From Clostridiales bacterium (GTDB taxonomy: Bacteria > Bacillota > Clostridia > Saccharofermentanales > Saccharofermentanaceae): 64,000 bases of DNA. Made by a program: the position numbers and the translations under genes. The stretch covers positions 18,494 through 82,493 of the forward strand of contig JAFZLF010000018.1 in assembly GCA_017551625.1 (NCBI GenBank). Reading direction: 5' to 3'. This document shows positions 25,100 through 34,394 of the stretch, piece by piece; within the stretch, counting starts at the first letter, position 1, and every line of letters begins with the position of its first letter. The notes beneath the pieces are model-generated. The model saw nothing but the letters and a program-made list of their open reading frames with translations. It made no database searches and was not told the origin of the DNA.

Positions 25100-26307
25100 G
25101 CAGCTATCTCCTCTTTGTCAGCAGGTAGTATACCACTTGTCGCCGGTTTTGCCATATCAAATGTCTCCGCGATCAGGATCCCGAAGTAGAATGTCTGGGT
25201 GATGAAGTTCGTCATGTGCGCGATGACGAAAAGGAAGGCGAAGCAAACGCTGCCCAGGATCACGTAGTTCTTCCGGCTCTTCAGGCACAGATACAGGAAG
25301 AGGAAGAACTCCAGTACCACACAGATGATGCCGTACTTATAGATCGTATCCGCCAGTCCGGCGAGATACAGAGGAAAGTTCACACTGTCGCCGTATCCGG
25401 TCCAGAGCGTGTAGGTGTCCATGGTCCCGATCGCATCGTTCCAGTTGTGCGTGCGGCCCGAGACGGCGTTATATCCGTCTACGTTTGAGAAGATACGCTG
25501 CATGGCGGTCGCGAAGAATGTCGTCTGCGACAGTGCCAGAAGGCCGAGGAGTCCGAGCGGGATGATCGCGAAGATGCGGAGGATCTTCTTCTCGTGGGCT
25601 TCTTTACTAAAGAGCAGGAACCAGCCGATCACGCCGGCGGTCAGGGCGATGCCCATGCCGGATGTCGTCAGGACGCAGCCGGCGGCGATGGCGGCCGCTT
25701 TCTTCAGTTTCGGCTTCCCCTCCCGCGGGAAAAGCGCTGAAATCAGCGCGTAGATGCAGTACTGCGCGAAGTGGGACGGCTCGAGGAAGAGCGCGCTCGG
25801 ACGGAAGAGTCCTTCGAGCGGGCGGAATACGTAGCTCTCCCGGTACTCGGCATAGACGAGTCCTCTGGGCACGTACTGCAGCCGGATCTTCAGGACATAG
25901 AAGAAGAGGATCTGGATGATCAGGAGCACCAGGTTGATGATGGCAAATGTCTCGATGATCTTTCTCAGTTTCGAGGTCTTGACGGCGCCGTGGATCATGC
26001 CGCCGATATTGATAAATGTCGCGACGCAGAGCAGGATGCGGACGATATTCATATCCGACCGCATGATGAGATAGATGTAGAAGAACAGGAACAGGAACAG
26101 CGCGCCGCCGCGGAATCTGTCCATTCCTTTTACGAAGAAGAGGAACGAGTACGGGACCAGCGCCAGGATGATGATCGTGCCGACGCTCATCCCCAGCACC
26201 GGCATCTGGAAGATGTAGAGGAACGGGAGAAGCGCCACGCACAGATGGTAGGCATTCTCGAGTGTGAGGTATCGGTGACCGGGTCGGATCGTAAACTCAG
26301 GATTCAC
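25096..26307 (-). CDS. Wzy/O-antigen ligase-like polymerase
   Basis: 403 residues with about 10-12 membrane helices and one larger extracytoplasmic loop (about 280-320) containing SGRTHNWNDAI, typical of Wzy/WaaL-like polymerases. These join lipid-linked oligosaccharide repeats outside the membrane. Sequence conservation in this class is poor, so the call rests on topology, this loop and the locus. It begins with GTG and overlaps both neighbours by four bases, which indicates strict translational coupling between the two LicD genes. Confidence 0.8.
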   Translation of the reverse strand: MNPEFTIRPGHRYLTLENAYHLCVALLPFLYIFQMPVLGMSVGTIIILALVPYSFLFFVKGMDRFRGGALFLFLFFYIYLIMRSDMNIVRILLCVATFINIGGMIHGAVKTSKLRKIIETFAIINLVLLIIQILFFYVLKIRLQYVPRGLVYAEYRESYVFRPLEGLFRPSALFLEPSHFAQYCIYALISALFPREGKPKLKKAAAIAAGCVLTTSGMGIALTAGVIGWFLLFSKEAHEKKILRIFAIIPLGLLGLLALSQTTFFATAMQRIFSNVDGYNAVSGRTHNWNDAIGTMDTYTLWTGYGDSVNFPLYLAGLADTIYKYGIICVVLEFFLFLYLCLKSRKNYVILGSVCFAFLFVIAHMTNFITQTFYFGILIAETFDMAKPATSGILPADKEEIAA

Positions 26308-27119
26308 TTTTTCTCCTCCGTGTAATAGGCCTCGAACTTGTGCGTCGAAGTGCGCTTGTCCTCCGGCGGCAGCTGCATATAGTCTCCGTAAAGTGTCGTC
26401 AGCCAGAAATCATAGTTCTCCGGCCCCGGGTATTTCTTCCCTTCAAATTCCACCTCGCAGAAGTGCTCGAAGGTGGACTTCGGTACGCAGAAATAGGTGT
26501 TGTCGTAAGGATCGACGAAGGTGCATACCGACTTAGCCGGAAGATTGCGGTAACGCTTCGCGTTTTTGTCGAGGGAGCGGTTGATCTTCGATTTCGGGAC
26601 CGGCTTCATGAGAAGTCCCCCGATCTGATACGCGAGTTTTTTCGCGCCGCGCACATCCTCACGAAGCGGGAGCTGGAGGCGTCTCACTCTTCCGAGAAAA
26701 TCTCTCTTCTTAAAGGCCTTCGCTCTCTTTTCCTTTTCTTCCGGGGCGTTGTCGTAGACGAAAACATCGATATAGACATGGGACTTGATGCCCGCTTCTC
26801 CGTACTCATAGAGCACGGTGGTGGTATCGAGGAGCTTACCGAAAGGATATCTCCCCTTCTTATCGTTCACGGGTGTCTGGAACAGATATCTCCCGTCGGA
26901 CTGGGCGTTAAAGATCTTCGCGGCCTTTTCGTAATCGTCGCGGAGCATGGTCACATCGAGATCGTCGTCCCACGGGATGTACCCCTTGTGGCGGACCGCG
27001 CCGAGAAGCGTACCGTAATCGAGCCAGTAATGGAGGTTATTTCTTCTGCAGAAAGCATCGAAATAGTCCAGCATCTCGACCTGTAATTTCTTTAATTCCT
27101 CTGTATCGATCGTTCTCAT
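26304..27119 (-). CDS. LicD-family phosphotransferase (second)
   Basis: 271 residues, with GTLLGAVRHKGYIPWDDD then LDVTM, matching the first LicD in the catalytic core but diverged elsewhere. The downstream 'YIDVFVYD' and 'NYDFWLTTLYGDYMQLPP' elements also match the family. It would add a phospho-substituent to the glycan built by this locus. The C-terminus overlaps the polymerase gene start (GTGA). The 80-base gap before it is T-rich on the plus strand with repeated TTTACT-like words, but I see no clear regulatory site there. Confidence 0.9.
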   Translation of the reverse strand: MRTIDTEELKKLQVEMLDYFDAFCRRNNLHYWLDYGTLLGAVRHKGYIPWDDDLDVTMLRDDYEKAAKIFNAQSDGRYLFQTPVNDKKGRYPFGKLLDTTTVLYEYGEAGIKSHVYIDVFVYDNAPEEKEKRAKAFKKRDFLGRVRRLQLPLREDVRGAKKLAYQIGGLLMKPVPKSKINRSLDKNAKRYRNLPAKSVCTFVDPYDNTYFCVPKSTFEHFCEVEFEGKKYPGPENYDFWLTTLYGDYMQLPPEDKRTSTHKFEAYYTEEKK

Positions 27120-27199
27120 GTTAAGGTCTTCGTACCTTCCCTCTTTACTCTTTTCCGTTTACTCTTTTCGGTTGCTTTTTTCCATTTGCTCTTTACTGT

Positions 27200-28375
27200 T
27201 TACTTTTCCTGCTTTTCTTCCCTGCGGCTTACTTTTCGGTAGAGTGTGTATACCTTCTGCTGCATATTCGGAAGGGCGAAGTTCTGCAGCGCGTATTGCT
27301 TCGCCGCTTCGCCGATCGCTGCGGTCTTCTCCCGGTTATTATACATAAAAACGACCTGCTTTGCGAAGTCCGCGTCATCGGCGTACGAAAAGAGCACGCC
27401 GTTTTCCCCATCCCGGATCAGTTCGGTATTCGCGCCGGTATCTGCCGCGAGGACGCAAAGCCCCGCCGCCATATACTCGACCGTCGTCAGTCCGAAGCCT
27501 TCGCCGCGGGAGCAGTTCAGTCCGATATCGTAGTCGGCGAGGACATCGCCGATGTGATCGCAGTAGCCGAGAAGCCGGATCTTCACGCCGGATGCTTCCG
27601 CCTGTTCTTTCAGGAGTTTCTGATAGGATTCTTCACCGTCGCCGATGAAGCTGAGCGTGATGTGCTCCCGGATCTCGGAGGGCACCTGCGCGAGCTTACG
27701 GATGATCTGATCCTGGCCTTTGGCCGGGCACAGATGACCGATCATGAGCATCTTCAGCTCGCCGTCCTCGGTGTATGTCTCTTTCGTCCGGATCGGCGAA
27801 AGATCGACTCCGTTCATCACGGTCGTGATCCTTTCCGGTGTCAGGCCGTTACTGCCCCATTCTTTCGCGACCGTATCCGAGATCGCGATGAAACGGTCCG
27901 CATGCTCATCCATCCACCTGACCTGATCCTTCTTTAAGAAAGTCAGCTGGTAATGGGAACGGAAGAGTTCCTGGATGTGCCATATGTGCGGGATATCGTA
28001 TTTTCTGGAGAGGAGGCCGCCGAGCATATCGCGGCTTAAGTTCGTGTGGATCACGTCGATCTTCTTCATGTCGACCGTGCGCGCGATGACCTTCGCCGCG
28101 CGCTTCGTGAGGAATTCCGCGCGATTCTTCCAGATGGTCTTCTTGACAAACTTCAGAAGCGGATTGCCGGGCTCCTTGTACACGAAGAATGTAAACGGAA
28201 CGACGATACAGGCGATGCCGTTTCGCTCGCAGAATTCGGAAACGACGCCGCGGTTGGCGACGACCGCCGTGTAGCGGATGCCGTTTTCCTTACCGGCGGC
28301 CAGCAGATCCATCGCGATGATCTCCGAGCCGTACCGCTTTCCTTCTCCTCCGATGATGTACAGTACTTCAATCAT
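27200..28375 (-). CDS. Glycosyltransferase family 4
   Basis: About 391 residues with the GT-B layout. The N-terminal half has the loop GGEGKRYGSE, and the C-terminal half shows LMIGHLCPAKGQD, IGDGEE and the EGFGLTTVEYMAAGL motif that binds the nucleotide sugar in GT4 enzymes. It would add a sugar to the lipid-linked repeat unit at the cytoplasmic face. I used the ATG at 28375. A GTG at 28390 overlaps the ATP-grasp stop by four bases and would add five residues; neither has a strong Shine-Dalgarno. Donor and acceptor cannot be inferred. Confidence 0.9.
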   Translation of the reverse strand: MIEVLYIIGGEGKRYGSEIIAMDLLAAGKENGIRYTAVVANRGVVSEFCERNGIACIVVPFTFFVYKEPGNPLLKFVKKTIWKNRAEFLTKRAAKVIARTVDMKKIDVIHTNLSRDMLGGLLSRKYDIPHIWHIQELFRSHYQLTFLKKDQVRWMDEHADRFIAISDTVAKEWGSNGLTPERITTVMNGVDLSPIRTKETYTEDGELKMLMIGHLCPAKGQDQIIRKLAQVPSEIREHITLSFIGDGEESYQKLLKEQAEASGVKIRLLGYCDHIGDVLADYDIGLNCSRGEGFGLTTVEYMAAGLCVLAADTGANTELIRDGENGVLFSYADDADFAKQVVFMYNNREKTAAIGEAAKQYALQNFALPNMQQKVYTLYRKVSRREEKQEK

Positions 28376-28386
28376 ATCTTCCGGTC

Positions 28387-29331
28387 TCACTCTACTCTGA
28401 CACTCTGGTCGAAACGGCAGTAGACGGCGCCGTTTTCGGCCGCGCCGGCGATATAGCCGACCTTCTCACCCTGCATGAGGCGATAGAGCGCCTCGCAGCT
28501 GTTGGCGCCGGCCTTCATGCTCAGAGGCGCGCCGCCGCCGAAGCGGGGGTTGATCTCGATGTAGTAATCTTCACCTGTCTTGCTGTCACGGATCAGCTGG
28601 ACCGTGATCGGCCCGCAGGGCTTAAACTCCCGGATGATCCGCTTCGTCTCTTCGATGATCACTTCGTCCTGATCGATCTTCGTCTTCAGGACTTCGCCGG
28701 CACGTACGGCCAGACGGATACGCGGCGTGATATAGATCGGTTCGCCGTCGAAATCGCAGAACACATCGACGGTATACTCGGTGCCGCCGATGAACGGCTG
28801 GATGATGTAGTCCGGGATCATCTTCGCAAGAGACGCGAGCTCGAACTCGTTATTCGCTTTAAAAGCATTGATGCTGGAACTGCCGTCGAGGGGCTTGATG
28901 AACGCGGGGAATCCGTCCTTATATTCTTCGACGTTATCTGTCGGGCGCGGGCACTTCACGCCGGCGCGCGTAAAGAGGTTGCCGGTCAGGCGCTTATCGC
29001 GGCACTGGGCGACCGACTCCGTCGAACTGATGAGCACGCGGGTACCCGTGAACCGCGCTACATTCTCGGAAAGAAGGAGAAGGTCCGTGTCGATGGTCGG
29101 GATCAGGACATCGATCTTCTCGCGGCTACAGAGATCGACGAGAAACGGGATGTAGCTGTCTTCCTTGATCCTCGGGCAGATGATCTTCCTGTCGCAGAAC
29201 TGCAGCGCCGGCGCGCTCTCGGAGATATCCGCGCCATAGATCACAAGCTCGATTCCGCACTTCTTCGCGCTCTCGCGGAACGCCTGCATCAGCTCCACTC
29301 TGCGGCCTACACTGGTAAATAAGACTCTCAT
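28387..29331 (-). CDS. ATP-grasp carboxylate-amine ligase
   Basis: 314 residues. It begins with a Rossmann-like segment (MRVLFTSVGRRVELMQAF) and continues with the ATP-grasp fold: FIKPLDGSSSINAF, a QPFIGGTEYTVDVF strand and YYIEINPRFGGGAP, the metal-binding Glu/Asn motif. It resembles the carbamoyl-phosphate synthase large-subunit-like proteins found in polysaccharide loci. These join a carboxylate to an amine, so it may attach an amino acid or similar group to a sugar. That role is inference. It lies between two glycosyltransferase genes. Confidence 0.88.
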   Translation of the reverse strand: MRVLFTSVGRRVELMQAFRESAKKCGIELVIYGADISESAPALQFCDRKIICPRIKEDSYIPFLVDLCSREKIDVLIPTIDTDLLLLSENVARFTGTRVLISSTESVAQCRDKRLTGNLFTRAGVKCPRPTDNVEEYKDGFPAFIKPLDGSSSINAFKANNEFELASLAKMIPDYIIQPFIGGTEYTVDVFCDFDGEPIYITPRIRLAVRAGEVLKTKIDQDEVIIEETKRIIREFKPCGPITVQLIRDSKTGEDYYIEINPRFGGGAPLSMKAGANSCEALYRLMQGEKVGYIAGAAENGAVYCRFDQSVRVE

Positions 29332-29346
29332 CTTCTTTCCTCCCTG

Positions 29347-30378
29347 TTATCTTTTCTTCATGACGCCCACGACGGACGAGACGAGATTCACCACACCGAT
29401 CATGCGGTGATAAAGCGCGAAAACCACTATTTTCCGCATCAGTTGCAGATGTTTAAGCGAGTATTCCTTCCGGAACATCTCGTCGTTACTGAGCATCTTC
29501 AGAAATCCCCTTCTGCTATATCCGCAGGCCGGGTTGATGCTCCTTACTTTGATCGCGGTGATGGAAACATCCATCATGTAATTACTGTGGATCAGTTCCT
29601 CTAAGGTCTCATCCTTATACGCCCAGGTCTTCGAGTACTCGATGATGCGGGCGTGGAGGCAGCGGATGCTGTTAAAAAAGTTCAGGACATCGTAGCGTTT
29701 GCTGGCGCTGCTCATATTCTGGATGCGCCAGTAGTAGTAGGATTCCTTGAGGTAGATGACCTTCTTCGCGCGGGAAAGAATCGGCAGGATCAGCATCGGT
29801 CCGTCACGGAGCATCCGGAAGTCTTCCCGGTATTCGTATTCCTCGTCGAAGAGCGCGCGGCTGAACGTCATCATCCAGATGTGGTGGAGGTTCTTCGTAC
29901 CGAGGTAATCCTTATAGAGCGTCAAGAGCTTGCTTCCCTCGAAGGTCTCCCCGTCTTCGTACGGGAAGTGGCAGAGGAGATGACCGGTCTCCATGTTGTC
30001 CACCGCGTTAAAAACGACGAGGTCCGCGCCCTTTTCGTTGATGGTATCCTTGAGGTTCTCGAAGGCCTTCTCGGATATGATCAGGTCGTCGTTGTCCATG
30101 ACATAGATATACCGGCCGCGGGCGGAACGGATGCCGTTTCTCTTGGCCATATATACTCCGGTATTCTTCTGGTGGATGACCGTGACCTGGTCGGGATAGT
30201 TGTCGCGCCAGCTGTCGCAGATCTTCCCGCTGCTGTCCTTCGATTCGTCATCGACGAGGACCAGCTCGAAGTCCTTGCAGGTCTGCTTGAAGATCGACCG
30301 GATACACTCGTCGAGATACTTCTCGCTGTTATATACCGGTATGACTACCGAGAAGAAAGGTGTGTTCGTATCAGCCAT
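29347..30378 (-). CDS. Glycosyltransferase family 2
   Basis: 343 residues, GT-A fold. It begins TPFFSVVIPVYNSEKYLDE, then LVLVDDESKDSSG and the YIYVMDNDD motif, where the DxD-like Asp residues hold the metal and nucleotide sugar. The C-terminal part is helical. It would add a sugar to the growing repeat unit. The ATG used overlaps the end of the phosphoglycosyl transferase gene by eight bases. A longer in-frame start upstream would lie inside that gene and encode only Arg-rich shadow sequence, so it is rejected. Confidence 0.9.
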   Translation of the reverse strand: MADTNTPFFSVVIPVYNSEKYLDECIRSIFKQTCKDFELVLVDDESKDSSGKICDSWRDNYPDQVTVIHQKNTGVYMAKRNGIRSARGRYIYVMDNDDLIISEKAFENLKDTINEKGADLVVFNAVDNMETGHLLCHFPYEDGETFEGSKLLTLYKDYLGTKNLHHIWMMTFSRALFDEEYEYREDFRMLRDGPMLILPILSRAKKVIYLKESYYYWRIQNMSSASKRYDVLNFFNSIRCLHARIIEYSKTWAYKDETLEELIHSNYMMDVSITAIKVRSINPACGYSRRGFLKMLSNDEMFRKEYSLKHLQLMRKIVVFALYHRMIGVVNLVSSVVGVMKKR

Positions 30379-31090
30379 CGTTCGCACTCTCCCCTTTCGT
30401 CTCCTGTGCGGGTTGCGGTGCATCTGTCTGCGCGTCTGTCTGCGCAGTGGCCTGCTCGCCCGCCGGCGCGCTTCCCTGGAACTCGGCGATGACATCGGCC
30501 GTCGCACTGCCGATGCCCTCGCGCTTAAAGACGGATCGGACCGTCAGGAAGATGACCTTGACATCCATGAGGAAACTCAGTTTCCGGATATATTCGAGAT
30601 CGTAGGCGAATTTCTGCTCCCACGAGATCAGGTTCCTGCCCTTCGCCTGCGCATATCCGGTAAGGCCCGGACGCACGGCATGGCGCTGTCTCTGCTCCTC
30701 GGTATAAAGCGGGAGATACTTCACGAGAAGCGGTCTCGGTCCGACGATACTCATGTCGCCCTTGAGGATATTGAGGAGCTCCGGGAGCTCATCGAGCGAG
30801 GTCGATCTCAGGCGTTTTCCGAACTTCGTCAGTCTCTGCTCCTTCGGGAGAAGCACGCCGTCCGGTCCCTTCTCGTTCGTCATGGAGCGGAATTTGTAGA
30901 GCTTAAATATCTTCTCTTTACCGGTCTTCGGATCGATCTTACCGGGACGTTCCTGTGAGAAGATCACGGGAGATCCGAGGTTGATGCGCACCAGGAGTGC
31001 GACGATCAGGAGCACCGGCGACAGCACGATCAGGGCCAGTCCCGAGAGCAGGATATCGAGTAAACGCTTCACAAAGTTTCTATAGATCAC
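30371..31090 (-). CDS. PglC/WcaJ-type phosphoglycosyl transferase
   Basis: About 239 residues. It begins with a single hydrophobic re-entrant helix (FVKRLLDILLSGLALIVLSP), then a cytoplasmic catalytic domain with the DE dyad and SLDELPELLNILKGDMS followed by IVGPRP and RPGLTGYAQ. These are the hallmarks of small monotopic phosphoglycosyl transferases. It moves a sugar-1-phosphate from a UDP-sugar to undecaprenyl phosphate, the committed step of repeat-unit synthesis. I use GTG 31090, which has AAAGGA ten bases upstream and homologue-like MIYRNF; a GTG at 31135 would overlap the previous gene by 25 bases. The last 35 residues are Gln/Ala/Thr-rich. Confidence 0.92.
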   Translation of the reverse strand: MIYRNFVKRLLDILLSGLALIVLSPVLLIVALLVRINLGSPVIFSQERPGKIDPKTGKEKIFKLYKFRSMTNEKGPDGVLLPKEQRLTKFGKRLRSTSLDELPELLNILKGDMSIVGPRPLLVKYLPLYTEEQRQRHAVRPGLTGYAQAKGRNLISWEQKFAYDLEYIRKLSFLMDVKVIFLTVRSVFKREGIGSATADVIAEFQGSAPAGEQATAQTDAQTDAPQPAQETKGESANDG

Positions 31091-31110
31091 GAGTTGTTTA
31101 TCCTTTCCGG

Positions 31111-31686
31111 TCAACGATTTTTCATTTGTTCCCACAGTTTTTCTTCGAGCTGCGGAGAGATCTGGTGGCCGCGTGGCCGCAGCTCATCCGGATACGGTTC
31201 GTCCTGGAGTCTCTTCTTCACAAAGTCGTCGAAAGATCCGATGACCCGGGCCGGAACGCCCGCGGCGACCGAGTTGTCCGGGATGTCGCGGTTGACGATG
31301 CTGCCCGCTCCGATGACGACGTTATTTCCGATCTTGACGCCGTAGAGGATGGTGACATTTGAACCGACAAAAACATTGTTCCCGATATCGATACAGCCGA
31401 TCTTTTCCTTACACTTCCTGCCGCCCGTTACGGCATCGTCCAGGTTATTGATGCACATGTGCGCCGCGTCGTGCGTGACCAGCAGGACATGTGTCGCCAG
31501 ATGGACATTGTCTCCGAGCGAGATCAGACGGGAATAGAGGGGGACCTTGCGGTCCATGATGGTGCAGCCTCTGCCGATATGGTGGAAGACTTTCTTCTTC
31601 TGTAAATATGTGGCGCGCCTGCCGCTGCTCGTGATCGTCAGCAGACGGAAAGAATGCCATATCCGTACGAAGGTCTGTCTGTTCAT
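31111..31686 (-). CDS. Hexapeptide-repeat acyltransferase
   Basis: 191 residues with left-handed beta-helix repeats in the middle and C-terminal half (IGNNVFVGSNVTILYGVKIGNNVVIGAGSIV, here broken by the usual 'V.....VAAGVPARVIG' ending). The His in LVTHDAAH is probably catalytic, as in maltose/colanic acid acetyltransferases. Lying between a DegT-type aminotransferase and a PglC-type transferase, it probably acetylates the amino sugar made by the former. This matches the PglE-PglD-PglC order of N,N'-diacetylbacillosamine loci, but that match is by gene order only. Confidence 0.85.
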   Translation of the reverse strand: MNRQTFVRIWHSFRLLTITSSGRRATYLQKKKVFHHIGRGCTIMDRKVPLYSRLISLGDNVHLATHVLLVTHDAAHMCINNLDDAVTGGRKCKEKIGCIDIGNNVFVGSNVTILYGVKIGNNVVIGAGSIVNRDIPDNSVAAGVPARVIGSFDDFVKKRLQDEPYPDELRPRGHQISPQLEEKLWEQMKNR

Positions 31687-31773
31687 CTTTTTATCTTTTC
31701 CCCAAATTTCCCGTTTCTCTTAACTTCTCGTGAGTTTCTCACTATTCTTCTTTACTTTTCGTGAGCGGATAGA

Positions 31774-33081
31774 TCACCGGAAGCAGCGGTGGATGATGTC
31801 GATCGCGACATCCTGCTGCTCTTCGGTCATGTTGATATCACTCGGCAGGCACAGTCCTCTTCTGAAGATGTCCGCGCCGACATCGATGCCGGATCCCGCG
31901 ATATAGGCGTTACTTCTGCCGCGGCCGTTTCCTTCCTTCGTGATGAAGGCATGCGAGCGGTAGATCGGCTGCATGTGCATCGGTTTCCAGATCGGACGGC
32001 CCTCGATGTTAAAGGCAGCCAGTGCGTCGAGGATCTCGTGCGGGCTGCTCTTGCCCGGGACGGTCTCGTAGAGATAGTCGGAGTCGCCGCGGACAGACGG
32101 AGCCATCGCGTCCTCGTCGATGATCAGGCAGCTCAGCCAGAAGTTCGGGATGCTCTTTTCCTCATCCCAGGGATTCATCCGGACCGGCAGATCCGAGAGG
32201 GCCTCTCTGTAGCGCTCGTAGATGGCTCTCTTTCTGTCGATATGCTCGGTGAGATACGGGACCTGGCCGCGTACCACGCCGGCGACGATATTACTCATCC
32301 GGTAGTTGTATCCGATCTCTTCATGCTGATACCACGGCGCGGCTTCACGGCTCTGTGTGGACCACTTGCGGACTTTCTCCGCGTCCTCCTTCGAATCGGT
32401 CAGGAACATGCCGCCCGACGATCCCGTGATGATCTTGTTCCCGTTAAAAGAGACGCAGCCGTAATCGCCGATCGATCCGGTCTGGACCCATTTTCCGTCG
32501 AGAAGGTAACTCGCGCCGAGACTCTCGGCCGCATCCTCGACGATGAGCGCGCCATGCGCGTCGCAGATCTTCCGCAGTTCCTGCATCTTACCCGGCGTGC
32601 CGTACAGGTGCGCGATCACGACCAGCTTCACATCCGGATAGATCCGGAACGCCTGCTCCAGCGCCTCCGGACTCATGTTCCACGTGTCATATTCGGTGTC
32701 GATAAAGACCGCTTCGCCGTCCTCATAGGCCACAGGATTGATCGACGCGTCGAAAGTCACATCCGAACAGAAGACTCTCTTTCCTTCGAGTGTTCCGTGA
32801 TTCGGAAGGGCCTGCCCGTAGAGGCGTTCACCGGCAAGCTTCGTGGCGAGGTGAAGCGCCGACGTGCCGCAGGCGAGCGCGACTGCGTACTTGACGCCGA
32901 CCTTTTCGGCGATTTGTCTTTCGATCTCATTGAGGTTCTCACCTACCGTGGATACCCAGTTCGTGCGGATCGCTTCGTCGACCCATTTCTGTTCCTCGCC
33001 ATGCATCTTCGGAGAGGCGAGCCAGATCTTCTTCTCAAAACGTGTGATTCCGGAAAAACGCGGATCATTCTCGTATGTCAT
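31774..33081 (-). CDS. DegT/DnrJ/EryC1/StrS sugar aminotransferase
   Basis: 435 residues, PLP-dependent. Visible are CGTSALHLA (cofactor phosphate region), VEDAAESLGASY with the Asp that binds the pyridine nitrogen, and SFNGNKIITGSSGG, where Lys is the Schiff-base residue. The C-terminal 'GRPIWKPMH' and GLCLPS segments also fit. It converts a 4-keto nucleotide sugar to an amino sugar. No 4,6-dehydratase other than RmlB is in the window, so the keto-sugar source is either RmlB or an enzyme elsewhere. A strong promoter of its own precedes it, directly after a terminator. Confidence 0.92.
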   Translation of the reverse strand: MTYENDPRFSGITRFEKKIWLASPKMHGEEQKWVDEAIRTNWVSTVGENLNEIERQIAEKVGVKYAVALACGTSALHLATKLAGERLYGQALPNHGTLEGKRVFCSDVTFDASINPVAYEDGEAVFIDTEYDTWNMSPEALEQAFRIYPDVKLVVIAHLYGTPGKMQELRKICDAHGALIVEDAAESLGASYLLDGKWVQTGSIGDYGCVSFNGNKIITGSSGGMFLTDSKEDAEKVRKWSTQSREAAPWYQHEEIGYNYRMSNIVAGVVRGQVPYLTEHIDRKRAIYERYREALSDLPVRMNPWDEEKSIPNFWLSCLIIDEDAMAPSVRGDSDYLYETVPGKSSPHEILDALAAFNIEGRPIWKPMHMQPIYRSHAFITKEGNGRGRSNAYIAGSGIDVGADIFRRGLCLPSDINMTEEQQDVAIDIIHRCFR

Positions 33082-33129
33082 TTTCTTACTCCCGACGGGT
33101 CAGATTGATATTCAGATAAACCCTAGAAT

Positions 33130-33157
33130 ATTATACCATTCTTACCTATTAATACAA
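33130..33157 (-). promoter_or_regulatory. Promoter of the aminotransferase-to-flippase operon
   Basis: On the minus strand TTGTAT and a perfect TATAAT are 16 bases apart, about 50 bases before the start codon and directly behind a terminator. It would drive the lower half of the polysaccharide locus (33.1 down to 22.7 kb). Confidence 0.7.
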
Positions 33158-33198
33158 AAACCACCCGTTGTACAAATATCCGAAAAAGCGGGTGGTTT
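33157..33198 (-). terminator. Rho-independent terminator after the acyltransferase gene
   Basis: AAACCACCCG and CGGGTGGTTT pair perfectly around a 21-base loop. On the minus strand the stem is followed by TTTTTG. It ends the rml/acyltransferase transcript. The next promoter starts at its 3' edge. Confidence 0.85.
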
Positions 33199-33257
33199 AG
33201 CGCATGTTCATTGTTGTTTACGTAAGTGCCTGACGGCTCGTGAAATACGGGCTTTCG

Positions 33258-34376
33258 TCAGACCGGTCGTTTTCCTGCGGGAGCGGTCATCTTCCGGATC
33301 AGACTCGTGCGCAGTCCTTTCGTCGAAACATCGATCACATAGATCAGCGCCGAGAAGAAAATCACCGCCAGATAGAATACCGGGACCTTGATGAGCGTCC
33401 TGATCGGGAGACCGAAATACCAGACGCGCACAGTGTAGAAGATCGGCTGGCCGAGGAAGACGTAGACCGAGATCTTCCCGAGTACATCGGCGGTCTTCTG
33501 GTAACGGCTCCCCTCCTTCGGCTGCGCCTCGCCGAGGTAGGCGGTAAGCAGGAAAGCGAAGAACAACACCACGATGAAGAGGTAGTCGAACTGATAGGGT
33601 GTCTCGACTGTGTTCGATCCGAACGGGAATATCCAGAAGCCGAAAACGGCGCACCACAGAAGGACGTTAAGAAGTGTAAGTATCCTGCGTCCGAACGCCG
33701 TGAAGCGTTTGCCTGAGAGTACGTCATAGAGTCCATAGGCAAAAACGCCGAGGTGGATATCGGCCAGCGCGCGGAGCAAGCCCTTGAAGGCCGGGAAGCC
33801 CGGAATGATCTTATGGGGATAGTAGAGATAGTCGAACTGCATGCTCAACATCCCGAGAAGGAAAAAACCGATGACCGGCGCAGCATAGAGCGCGTAGCGG
33901 AGTTTGAACTTGTACGCGAGCGGGCAGACGATCAGCATCGACAGCACCAGCGCCGAGAAGAACCATCCGACGAGATTACTGTACTCGCCCTTGACGAAAC
34001 CACACATCTCCAGGAAGGTCAGTTCGTAGATGCTGTTGATGAGTTTCCTTCCGATATCGAGAGGATCGCCCGCGAGATAATCCGCGATCCGGCACCCGAT
34101 GAAACAGAAGATCCACGTCACGTAATAGGGAAAAGCGATTTTGCCGATCCTCTTCAGGACATACCGGATCGGCCAGCGCTCGTCCGAGTCTGCCCGCACT
34201 GCGGCAAAAGCCAGGAAGAATCCGGACACCATGAAGAAAAACTCATCTGCGATGTACCCTCGGCAGAAAAAGTTCGGCAGATCATTGTCCCTGAGAAAAT
34301 AACTGTATACGTGATACGAGACGATCACAAAGCAGGACAGAAATCTCAGGATCTGGATGGAATAATTTCTCTTCAT
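33258..34376 (-). CDS. Acyltransferase family 3 membrane protein
   Basis: 372 residues with about ten membrane helices. The N-terminus is typical of this family (MKRNYSIQILRFLSCFVIVSYH), including the motif Arg and the His that acts in catalysis, followed by FFMVSGFFLAF. Such proteins add O-acetyl or similar groups to surface glycans at the membrane. It follows rmlC by 18 bases and closes the first transcript of the locus. The start has GGAGGGG upstream. The modified sugar is not known; rhamnose is a candidate because of the adjacent rml genes. Confidence 0.9.
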   Translation of the reverse strand: MKRNYSIQILRFLSCFVIVSYHVYSYFLRDNDLPNFFCRGYIADEFFFMVSGFFLAFAAVRADSDERWPIRYVLKRIGKIAFPYYVTWIFCFIGCRIADYLAGDPLDIGRKLINSIYELTFLEMCGFVKGEYSNLVGWFFSALVLSMLIVCPLAYKFKLRYALYAAPVIGFFLLGMLSMQFDYLYYPHKIIPGFPAFKGLLRALADIHLGVFAYGLYDVLSGKRFTAFGRRILTLLNVLLWCAVFGFWIFPFGSNTVETPYQFDYLFIVVLFFAFLLTAYLGEAQPKEGSRYQKTADVLGKISVYVFLGQPIFYTVRVWYFGLPIRTLIKVPVFYLAVIFFSALIYVIDVSTKGLRTSLIRKMTAPAGKRPV

Positions 34377-34394
34377 CGCGTCCCCTCCGTATGG

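Noticed and set aside
31789..33108. A 439-codon plus-strand frame opposite the aminotransferase
   Set aside because: Antisense of a clear DegT-family gene.
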